Assembly: GCA_945878705.1 (NCBI GenBank)
Contig: CAMCUE010000096.1
Span: 1-5,216 of the forward strand
Direction: 5' to 3'
DNA from: Ferrithrix thermotolerans DSM 19514
Lineage (GTDB): Bacteria > Actinomycetota > Acidimicrobiia > Acidimicrobiales > Ilumatobacteraceae
Length of the DNA stretch: 5,216 nucleotides
Of the stretch, positions 1-5,216 are shown piece by piece. The position numbers and the translations under genes were made by a program. The notes under the pieces are model-generated. The model was not told where the DNA came from, ran no database searches, and saw nothing but the letters and a program-made list of their open reading frames with translations. Within the stretch, counting starts at the first letter, position 1; every line of letters begins with the position of its first letter.

Positions 1-870
1 CTCGCACAAAACTGTGACGAGCATAAAAACTGCGATCACTACGCCAATTGAAGCGGCAACATAAAGTATTCCTCGGTCAAACGGCCGAGTCGAAACGAGA
101 TGCGACCATCGTTCACCAGTGCCAGACTCATTAACCAATTGTGTGCGAACGATTGAGTTAAGGGTGTAGGCAAAGACAACTGCTGCAGAAGCGAATGTAA
201 AAAGCTTTCTTCGAAGTGCGGCAATTTGCGAATACACCCGACCCAGCAGAATGCCGACGATAAAAAACATCAACCATGGAAATATTGGATGCGTGTAGTC
301 AATCAACAGACGAATAAGTAAGTCGCGTGGTGTATTGGGTGTGGCAGGCGAGAGCCAAAGAGTCAAGTTGCCGTTGAATGATTGCTCAAGACGCCACCAC
401 TCGATAAGTGCTGCTGCCAAGACCGAAAATGCACCGAGTGAGATCAGTTTTGCACGCGACCAAGTTGCGATGATGCTGCCGATAAGAAAGTAAGCACCGT
501 AATAAGGCAAGATTGTGCCCGCCCACACCCATTCAATGCCGTATCCAAGTGTGAACAAGAACAAGCCCCGTCGTGCCAGCCGCCAACGGATTTCAGTGAC
601 TAACTGTTTTGAATTTGTCGCACCGATCATCAGCGACACGCCCATTCCGGCAATCAGTACAAACCCAACTGGAAACGGATTCGCCAGCACACCATGAAAT
701 GGATGCCACCACCGTTCATAGATTGACGGCTCGGAGGTGCTCAGGGCGCTAGAAAAATTCAGATATCCGTGGTAGTTGAGAATGATGATTCCAAACAAGG
801 CAATTGTGCGCATCACATCCAAGCTGACTATTCGAACATCGGTTTCACGAGTACTCAAGTCAAGCGACAT
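1..870 (-). CDS. Polytopic membrane protein, HGSNAT/DUF418-like putative acyltransferase (3' end outside window)
   Basis: The frame is open without a stop from an ATG at 870 to the window edge, giving 290 residues; the C-terminus lies outside. Residues 12-30 carry a charged start followed by a hydrophobic helix (RIVSLDVMRTIALFGIII), the N-terminal signature of the heparan-alpha-glucosaminide N-acetyltransferase and DUF418/YeiB membrane families. A glycine-rich helix follows at about 70-83, then RWRLARRGLFLFTLGYG at 95-111, ILPYYGAYFLIG at 120-131 and HPIFPWLMFFIVGILLGR at 194-211, plus helices near 222-236 and 267-288. Candidate active-site histidines are His34, His56 and His59. Known members with a defined role transfer acetyl groups to sugars across a membrane, but most bacterial ones are uncharacterised. 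The start lies 2 nt after the racemase-like stop, with GGA at 878-880 as a minimal ribosome site, so the two are probably translationally coupled. The broad family is fairly secure; the substrate is unknown. Confidence 0.8.
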   Translation of the reverse strand, partial: MSLDLSTRETDVRIVSLDVMRTIALFGIIILNYHGYLNFSSALSTSEPSIYERWWHPFHGVLANPFPVGFVLIAGMGVSLMIGATNSKQLVTEIRWRLARRGLFLFTLGYGIEWVWAGTILPYYGAYFLIGSIIATWSRAKLISLGAFSVLAAALIEWWRLEQSFNGNLTLWLSPATPNTPRDLLIRLLIDYTHPIFPWLMFFIVGILLGRVYSQIAALRRKLFTFASAAVVFAYTLNSIVRTQLVNESGTGERWSHLVSTRPFDRGILYVAASIGVVIAVFMLVTVLCE

Positions 871-872
871 TT

Positions 873-1826
873 TTAGATCCAAGAAATAATGTCTGGGTAG
901 ATACGCGTGAGAGGTTGTTGCACATCTACGTTGTCGCCAACCTGCGGTAATTTGTCGCCCTTAGGGATGAACACCATTGAAGTGTGCATATGTGATGGCT
1001 CAACAAGTGCAAGGCGCTGTTGATTGAAATGAAACGGGCTTAGTTCTGTGCCAACTAGATGAACGCCGTGACTTGTACCAACACCGATCATTGCGATTGT
1101 CGAGTCGCTATTGATATCGACATTGCGATAGCCCGCAGTTTCGCCTTTCTTAACAGAACGAATATCCAGTACATCGGCGGTGAGTTGGATCATTGATTTA
1201 TCGCCGAGCCAAAGTGCTGTACCCGAGCGAACACGAATTCTATTTTTAGAGAACTCTTTGCGTAATTCGTTTGCATTGACAGCGTTGGTGTGACTAATAA
1301 ACCATGGCAGATCAGAAGATAATTCCGACATCCAATGCTTTATTTCGCGTAGATGATCTTCTGGTTGGCCATCAAGTGGCGGATGAATTGACCAACCAAC
1401 CTGAGTCAGCCCTGCATTTTTAGTCGCCGCTATGAGGTTTGTCAGTTGATCTTTGTTGGCACCGTAACGGTTCATGCTTGAGCGAAGTTTTACAACCACC
1501 GAACCGCGCCAAGAATTATTTTTTAAGTTTTCAATGTGGTGCAGTGAGCCAACTGTTAACACCGTAGTTAGGGGCAATGATTTTGGTATTTCAGTTCCGG
1601 CTGGGGTAAGCACGATCGCAGTGCAGTTGGCAGGCACATCGTGTGCTTCAAAAACCGTGCCAACTGCAATTTCATTGGCGATTGAAGCGGCGTGTGACAT
1701 GAGTGTTTGGCGTCCAAACCCATATCCGTTACCTTTTACAACTGGGACGACATTTACAAGGCTCTTTGCAACCTCATGAAAATGAAGATTCCATGAACTT
1801 GAGTCAACGCTTAATCGCAGAGTCAC
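873..1826 (-). CDS. Alanine racemase-like fold-type III PLP enzyme, short and divergent
   Basis: This 317-residue protein has the layout of an alanine racemase. The PLP-binding motif PVVKGNGYGFG puts the Schiff-base lysine at Lys31 and the adjacent Tyr at 35. VVKLRSSMNRYG (111-122) matches the segment with the carbamylated Lys and PLP-contacting Arg (Lys113, Arg120). His148, ISHTNAVNA (177-185) and VRSGTALWLGD (199-209, Arg200) follow in the usual order. Tyr233 in GETAGYRN sits where the second catalytic base, the C-terminal-domain Tyr, is expected. The usual GYADG and CMDQ motifs are replaced by GVGTSHGV and a stretch around Met280-Met284, and the protein ends just after YPDII, about 50 residues shorter than typical Alr. 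Similar proteins occur in actinobacteria as a paralogue of Alr. Racemisation of alanine is therefore plausible but not assured; another amino acid or a non-enzymatic PLP role is possible. The start is GTG at 1826: an in-frame TAG lies 8 codons upstream with no other start between. The gap to dedA is 33 nt. Confidence 0.85.
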   Translation of the reverse strand: MTLRLSVDSSSWNLHFHEVAKSLVNVVPVVKGNGYGFGRQTLMSHAASIANEIAVGTVFEAHDVPANCTAIVLTPAGTEIPKSLPLTTVLTVGSLHHIENLKNNSWRGSVVVKLRSSMNRYGANKDQLTNLIAATKNAGLTQVGWSIHPPLDGQPEDHLREIKHWMSELSSDLPWFISHTNAVNANELRKEFSKNRIRVRSGTALWLGDKSMIQLTADVLDIRSVKKGETAGYRNVDINSDSTIAMIGVGTSHGVHLVGTELSPFHFNQQRLALVEPSHMHTSMVFIPKGDKLPQVGDNVDVQQPLTRIYPDIISWI

Positions 1827-1859
1827 TGCGATTAACTTTACAGCCGCTGACTAACCGAT

Positions 1860-2477
1860 TTACTTTCGGCGCTTCAGCCAGTGTGATGTGGCGCGAAATC
1901 CCTCAATTATTATTGTCACACCGAAGGCGCCGGCAAATGCAATCAAAAAAGCTTTGGTGTGGTTGTCGGCAAAAGATTTACCTCCGACAAAACCAAGTAG
2001 CGACGCATACAACGACCAAACACTTGCCGCAACAACAGCCCAGCCGATAAACCATTTGCGTGGCTGAACAGTTACCCCGCAGGAAAGTGTCAGTAGTGTT
2101 CGCCCACCAGGAATAAATCTTGCTGTGATTAACAACATGCCACCGCGCTCATGAATTTGTTCAACAATGTTTGCCATCTGTCGTTTACCTTTTTCGGTGC
2201 GAGTTCGCCTCTTGATAACCCAGTCACTTGCTTCGCGACCAATTAGGTAACTCAGGTTGTCTCCGACGAAAGCGCCACCCGCGGCGCAAAGAATTACAAT
2301 CGCAATTGAAAGCGAGCCAGAACCAGCGCTCACGCCGCCAATTATCACCAGAGTTTCACTTGGAATTATCGGTAACACTGAGTCAAAAACGGCGACGGAA
2401 AAAATAATCAAATAGAACCATGGCGATGACGACGATTCTTTTAACCAGTCAAAAAAAGTATTTATTAATTGAAGCAT
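1860..2477 (-). CDS. DedA family (SNARE-associated/VTT domain) integral membrane protein
   Basis: The 205-residue protein has the normal DedA length and motif order. A hydrophobic segment at 20-38 leads to IIPSETLVIIGG (37-48) with the conserved acidic Glu41, then GGAFVGDNLSYLIGR (67-81) with Asp73, then the hallmark ITARFIPGGRT (117-127), where Arg120 and Arg126 match the two essential arginines of the F/Y-x-x-R-x-x-P-G-x-R motif. Two or three further membrane segments follow (about 141-165 and 175-192), ending in a basic tail. Family members support membrane homeostasis, and some are undecaprenyl-phosphate flippases (UptA type). Beside an LCP protein and cell-wall genes, lipid-carrier recycling is a reasonable inference, but the specific substrate cannot be read from sequence. 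The ATG at 2477 is fixed by an in-frame TAG two codons upstream. It has no clear Shine-Dalgarno and lies inside the last, decayed unit of a 12-bp tandem repeat. Confidence 0.92.
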   Translation of the reverse strand: MLQLINTFFDWLKESSSSPWFYLIIFSVAVFDSVLPIIPSETLVIIGGVSAGSGSLSIAIVILCAAGGAFVGDNLSYLIGREASDWVIKRRTRTEKGKRQMANIVEQIHERGGMLLITARFIPGGRTLLTLSCGVTVQPRKWFIGWAVVAASVWSLYASLLGFVGGKSFADNHTKAFLIAFAGAFGVTIIIEGFRATSHWLKRRK

Positions 2478-2517
2478 TTGCTAAGACACTAGCCAAAACA
2501 CTTGCCAAAACACTAGC
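2470..2517 (-). repeat. 12-bp tandem repeat in the dedA leader (three clear units plus one decayed)
   Basis: Read on the minus strand, the units are GCTAGTGTTTTG (2506-2517), GCAAGTGTTTTG (2494-2505), GCTAGTGTCTTA (2482-2493) and a degenerate GCAAATGCTTCA (2470-2481) that contains the dedA ATG. The first two units differ at one base, the third differs from the first at two, and the fourth keeps about half. The array fills most of the 71-nt gap between plsY and dedA. Segments 2490-2496 and 2478-2483 could pair as a six-pair stem with one bulged base directly before the start codon. The unit length is a multiple of three, but no reading frame of either neighbour crosses it, because plsY ends at 2549 and the dedA frame has a TAG within it. 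Confidence 0.85.
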
Positions 2518-2522
2518 GAGTA

Positions 2523-2551
2523 ACTATAAGTTTGTGAGTCTGGTTTGACTA
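2523..2551 (-). promoter_or_regulatory. Possible weak sigma-70-type promoter for dedA and downstream genes
   Basis: On the minus strand, TAGTCA (2546-2551) matches four of six -35 consensus bases and TATAGT (2523-2528) matches five of six -10 bases, separated by exactly 17 nt. The -35 element overlaps the plsY stop codon. Initiation would fall near 2515-2517, at the start of the 12-bp repeat array, so the repeat would form the whole leader. In A/T-rich intergenic DNA such matches arise by chance, so this is only a candidate. Confidence 0.25.
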
Positions 2552-3139
2552 AATGTCTGGCTCTTCGTGCGATTTAAGTCGTCGTAAGTTTGGCAAATGT
2601 TTAGCAATAATAAATGCAACTAGCGCCAATGTTGCAGCGATCTCCCAGTTCTCCGCACCTTCTAAATAAATTCCGAATGGAAGCGCGATTGAGATTGCCA
2701 ACGAGGCAATTGATGCTTTTCGAGTGGCCTTGGTCAGAACAAACCACGAACTAAATAAAATCAAACTTGTCAACGGAAATAAAACAAACATTCCACCACC
2801 ACCGCAAGCAACACCTTTGCCACCTTTGAATTTTCGAGTGACTGGGTATGAATGACCAATGATCGCAGCGAACAAACAAACATATGACAATGGGCCTCGT
2901 TGCTCTGATGTAGTGATCCATGCCAGACCGACAGCAAGTGCAGCTTTGGCCATGTCCATTAAAAAGACGGCAAGCCCAACTTTCCATCCAAGATTACGGA
3001 TCACATTTGATGCACCAGGGTTACCAGAGCCAACAGTTGTGATGTCAAGATTTTTTCGACCGGCAACAATTGCTGCGCTCGGGAAAGTACCAAAAAAATA
3101 TGAAATCACGGTGATGAATATTGCAATAAGAACTTCCAT
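2549..3139 (-). CDS. plsY: Acyl-phosphate:glycerol-3-phosphate acyltransferase PlsY
   Basis: PlsY transfers an acyl group from acyl-phosphate to glycerol-3-phosphate, making lysophosphatidic acid for membrane phospholipid synthesis; its acyl-phosphate comes from PlsX, which is not in this window. At 196 residues it has the family's usual length and all three cytoplasmic motifs. Motif 1 is GSGNPGASNVIRNLG (37-51) after LDITTV; motif 2 is FKGGKGVA (104-111), preceded by IGHSYPV; motif 3 is KHLPNLRRL (180-188). Hydrophobic helices lie at about 3-24, 54-75, 84-97, 116-136 and 143-158, with another near 167-179. Two details differ from common versions: a CGGGG run directly after motif 2, and no glycine where motif 3 normally continues to G-x-E (here KSHEE). 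The ATG at 3139 follows a GGGGG tract 6 nt upstream. The LCP gene ends 54 nt upstream. Confidence 0.95.
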   Translation of the reverse strand: MEVLIAIFITVISYFFGTFPSAAIVAGRKNLDITTVGSGNPGASNVIRNLGWKVGLAVFLMDMAKAALAVGLAWITTSEQRGPLSYVCLFAAIIGHSYPVTRKFKGGKGVACGGGGMFVLFPLTSLILFSSWFVLTKATRKASIASLAISIALPFGIYLEGAENWEIAATLALVAFIIAKHLPNLRRLKSHEEPDI

Positions 3140-3145
3140 TTAATA

Positions 3146-3150
3146 CCCCC
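3146..3150 (-). promoter_or_regulatory. Putative ribosome binding site of plsY
   Basis: A GGGGG tract on the minus strand, 6 nt before the plsY ATG, is the strongest purine-rich signal ahead of any start in the window. It resembles a Shine-Dalgarno core only partly, but its spacing supports the chosen start at 3139. Confidence 0.45.
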
Positions 3151-3193
3151 GAGTAATAGTAGTCAGTTGTGTTTTTGTAGGACAGTTAATGAC

Positions 3194-4498
3194 TCACCGA
3201 CAACTTGGGTCATCAGGAGGAACAACACCGACTGTCTTTTGCAGTGGATTGGCGTTATCACCTGAAGTTGGCCCAGCAATTGTTGTGATTGTTGTGGGCA
3301 CTGCAATTGTTGTACTCGTGCTCGTAGTTGAAGCGGCAATTCGCTGGGCAGCAAATACCACAGTTAGATCGTTTGAATTGCGTGCTACAACTTTTTGAGC
3401 GACCAGTGGTGCTCGACCTTGAAAAATCGCAAGAATCTGTTTCATTGTTTCTGATTTTATTAACGGAATTAAAACTGATAATTCGCCGATTCGTTTCGGG
3501 TATGACTCAATCGTGTAAGTAGCAACTGTCCTGGTGTTTAAGTCGCGCATAGTTTGAGCAAGATCGAGCATTCCTCGTGGTGTCAGTTGATCGTCAGTGA
3601 TTACATTCTTAAGTGCCGCGTTCAGCAAACTATTGGCAACCGAAAGACTTGAAGAACCTTTATCAAGCGCGCGTTGCATTGACCTACGCAAGAAATCTTG
3701 TTGCCGGCTAATTCGACCAAGGTCACCAGTTGGATCTTCGAGCCATTTTTGGTTTGTTGTATCAAAATATCGGTAACCCGATCGTGAGCGAACATATGCG
3801 AGTGCTCGGTCTCCATCAAAGTTGATACAACCTGGCTCAGAGACACTGAACCCAGTTTTTTTGTCGCGTGTCGGATATAAAAACGGAACCTTTACACCGT
3901 CGACTGCCGTGACGATTTCTTTGAAGGCACAGAAATTAACGTTTACATAATGGTCAACCGGAATGCCGAAACTTTTTTCGATGGTGTCAACCAGACGGTT
4001 TGGGTCTGTACTCTTAAATGCAGAGTTGATTCGGTTTTGTCGTGTTGTGCCGGCGATGTTGACCCACAAGTCGCGCGGAAAAGAAAGAATCGCTGCTCGT
4101 TTTGAACTCGGGTCAATCCGAATAATCATGATCGTGTCGCTACGTTCGCCAAGACTTGTGCGGTCGCCGATGCCGCCCGTGGTTGAACTTTTGGCGTCGG
4201 CGCATGAGCCATTGTCTGAACCCGTCAACAAAAAATTCTTTGCGTCAAGGCTTTTTTCGTCAAGCACCCAATCTGTTCCGGTGGTTGATCCATCGGCAAG
4301 TTGCACGTCTTTTGGCGCGTCCACTTTTGAATTATTTAGTGTCACTATCAGGCGTTGGTCAACCCGACTATTTACCCACAACAGTGCAAATCCCGAAATC
4401 ACTAGCAAAGTGCTCACGAAAACATTTAACGCCAACACAAAGTAATGCGATTTTGGTCGCCTACTAAAGTCGGTTTGCGCTTGCGGGCCTCTTTTCAT
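3194..4498 (-). CDS. LytR-CpsA-Psr (LCP) family envelope-polymer transferase
   Basis: LCP proteins are membrane-anchored phosphotransferases that move glycopolymers from undecaprenyl-pyrophosphate carriers onto peptidoglycan outside the membrane. This 434-residue protein has a basic cytoplasmic N-terminus, one transmembrane helix (about 19-42) and an extracytoplasmic LCP domain (about 118-280). Landmarks are RSDTIMIIRID (119-129, metal/pyrophosphate-site Asp121), LSFPRDLWV (138-146, Arg142), INSAF (157-161), VDHYVNVNFCAF (181-192), GDRALAYVRSR (229-239, Arg237 and Arg239) and DLGRISRQQDF (259-269, Arg262 and Arg265). A second region (about 295-362) resembles the extension of acidimicrobial LCP proteins. 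A Thr/Ser-rich linker follows (388-412) and then a short tail ending in Cys433. Cysteines 99, 190, 224 and 433 are all outside the membrane. The polymer handled cannot be told from sequence. The start lies 7 nt after the valS stop, with no clear Shine-Dalgarno, so coupling to valS is likely. Confidence 0.93.
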   Translation of the reverse strand: MKRGPQAQTDFSRRPKSHYFVLALNVFVSTLLVISGFALLWVNSRVDQRLIVTLNNSKVDAPKDVQLADGSTTGTDWVLDEKSLDAKNFLLTGSDNGSCADAKSSTTGGIGDRTSLGERSDTIMIIRIDPSSKRAAILSFPRDLWVNIAGTTRQNRINSAFKSTDPNRLVDTIEKSFGIPVDHYVNVNFCAFKEIVTAVDGVKVPFLYPTRDKKTGFSVSEPGCINFDGDRALAYVRSRSGYRYFDTTNQKWLEDPTGDLGRISRQQDFLRRSMQRALDKGSSSLSVANSLLNAALKNVITDDQLTPRGMLDLAQTMRDLNTRTVATYTIESYPKRIGELSVLIPLIKSETMKQILAIFQGRAPLVAQKVVARNSNDLTVVFAAQRIAASTTSTSTTIAVPTTITTIAGPTSGDNANPLQKTVGVVPPDDPSCR

Positions 4499-4505
4499 CT
4501 GCTAA

Positions 4506-5216
4506 TTAGGTTAGTGGTGTAGCAAGAGTGACTTGAGCCGTGATTTCTTGAGCAACAGTCTGCGATATTGATTCAACAAATTTTATCTGTTTTAGCGCTC
4601 CTGCATTTTGCAAGTCGAGAATATTTGTTTGAAGTAATTTGATTGTCGCCGATGAAGCTGTAATTATCAACTCTGCTACTTCTGCGCGTTGTGAAACCTT
4701 GGCTTCGGTTTTCGCTCGGCGAACTGCTGCCAGCACAACGCAAGTTGCTTCGAGCAACGCCACAGAATCATCTGATGCGTCAAAGTCTGCAAGAGTCTCC
4801 TGGGTTGTCGGCCAGTTCGCCAAATGAATTGAACCCGATTGCCACCATGACCAAACTTCTTCTGTCGCAAATGGCAACATCGGCGCAAGCAACCGTTGCA
4901 AAATACTCAGCGCTCGGTACAAAGAACCGCGTGCCGACGATGCATCATGAGTTTCGCCGTAGGCACGAGTTTTTACCAGTTCGACATAGTCGTCGCAGAA
5001 CCACCAGAAAAATGCTTCTGTTCGTTCGAGCGCTCGGGCGTAATCAAATTGCTCGAGGGCAAGTGTGGCTTCATCAACTACTGCAGCCAAGCGAATGAGC
5101 ATTGCATGATCAATCAAATCAGTCGGCTTTGAATCAACAGTTAACTCACCTGCGCCGAGAACAAATTTCGTCAAGTTAAGTAGCTTGGTTGCGAGTTTTC
5201 GCCCGACTTTCATTTG
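4506..5216 (-). CDS. valS: Valine--tRNA ligase, C-terminal part (5' end outside window)
   Basis: This is the last 236 residues of valyl-tRNA synthetase, which charges tRNA-Val in the cytoplasm; the catalytic Rossmann domain with HIGH and KMSKS lies outside the window. The frame is open to the edge, so the Met at 5213 is internal. The fragment opens with QMKVGRKLATKLLN, the junction from the catalytic core, and continues through the helical anticodon-binding domain: FFWWFCDDYVELVK (69-82), LAPMLPFATEEVW (110-122) and LANWP (132-136), all ValRS signatures. The segment VRRAKTEAKVSQRAEV then leads into a small C-terminal region. The protein ends without the long Leu/Lys/Glu coiled-coil arm of E. 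coli-type ValRS, as in the shorter archaeal-like type found in some actinobacteria. It is the most upstream gene here and its stop lies 7 nt before the LCP start. Confidence 0.95.
   Translation of the reverse strand, partial: QMKVGRKLATKLLNLTKFVLGAGELTVDSKPTDLIDHAMLIRLAAVVDEATLALEQFDYARALERTEAFFWWFCDDYVELVKTRAYGETHDASSARGSLYRALSILQRLLAPMLPFATEEVWSWWQSGSIHLANWPTTQETLADFDASDDSVALLEATCVVLAAVRRAKTEAKVSQRAEVAELIITASSATIKLLQTNILDLQNAGALKQIKFVESISQTVAQEITAQVTLATPLT

Noticed and set aside
39..224. 61-codon minus-strand open frame near the window start
   Set aside because: It is in a different frame from the 290-codon open membrane-protein frame covering the same bases, which has family motifs throughout.
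1703..2050. 115-codon plus-strand open frame crossing the racemase-dedA gap
   Set aside because: Most of it is antisense to two supported genes and it has no domain or ribosome site.
2859..3143. 94-codon plus-strand open frame over plsY
   Set aside because: Antisense shadow of a well-conserved plsY; no independent support.
3140..3193. Possible terminator between the LCP gene and plsY
   Set aside because: No inverted repeat followed by a T tract is visible on the minus strand in this 54-nt gap, so read-through into plsY is more likely.
3263..3337. GTT/TTG-rich tract that looks like a simple DNA repeat on the plus strand
   Set aside because: It is the coding image of the Thr/Ser-rich linker of the LCP protein and has no regular unit length.
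3963..4445. 160-codon open frame on the plus strand
   Set aside because: It lies wholly opposite the LCP gene, whose frame carries clear conserved motifs; the antisense product shows no recognisable domain.
4691..5098. 135-codon plus-strand open frame, with a further overlapping one at 4896-5132
   Set aside because: Both are antisense to valS, which has unmistakable anticodon-binding-domain motifs; the products are basic and featureless.

Overview
The window carries six genes, all read on the minus strand, so transcription runs from high to low coordinates. In that order they are: the 3' end of valS (valyl-tRNA synthetase), a LytR-CpsA-Psr (LCP) envelope-polymer transferase, plsY (glycerol-3-phosphate acyltransferase), a DedA-family membrane protein, an alanine-racemase-like PLP enzyme, and the first 290 codons of a polytopic membrane protein resembling the heparan-alpha-glucosaminide N-acetyltransferase/DUF418 group. 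The gaps are 7, 54, 71, 33 and 2 nt. There is no stretch near 300 bases without a gene, and I found no RNA gene, mobile element, CRISPR array or convincing terminator.

The organism is most likely an actinobacterium, and I lean towards class Acidimicrobiia. The reasons are the LCP protein's long tail with a Thr/Ser-rich linker, the style of its DPTGDLGRISRQQDF signature, an alanine-racemase paralogue with a PVVKGNGYGFG motif of a type I associate with actinobacteria, and a ValRS C-terminus ending without a coiled coil. Base composition looks moderate (below 50% GC by eye), low for many actinobacteria and compatible with a streamlined aquatic lineage. This placement rests on family resemblance recalled from memory, not on a search.

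Functionally, five of the six genes concern the cell envelope. LCP proteins move glycopolymers from undecaprenyl-pyrophosphate carriers to peptidoglycan. Some DedA proteins recycle undecaprenyl phosphate across the membrane. PlsY makes lysophosphatidic acid, the first phospholipid intermediate. The racemase-like enzyme would act on an amino acid, perhaps for wall peptides. The last gene may transfer acyl groups across the membrane. The tight spacing suggests one transcription unit starting in or above valS, with a possible secondary promoter in front of dedA.

The points most worth a second look are the divergent, shortened alanine racemase and its 2-nt coupling to the acyltransferase-like gene, and a 12-bp tandem repeat that runs into the dedA start codon. 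Nothing in the window amounts to an obviously new system.
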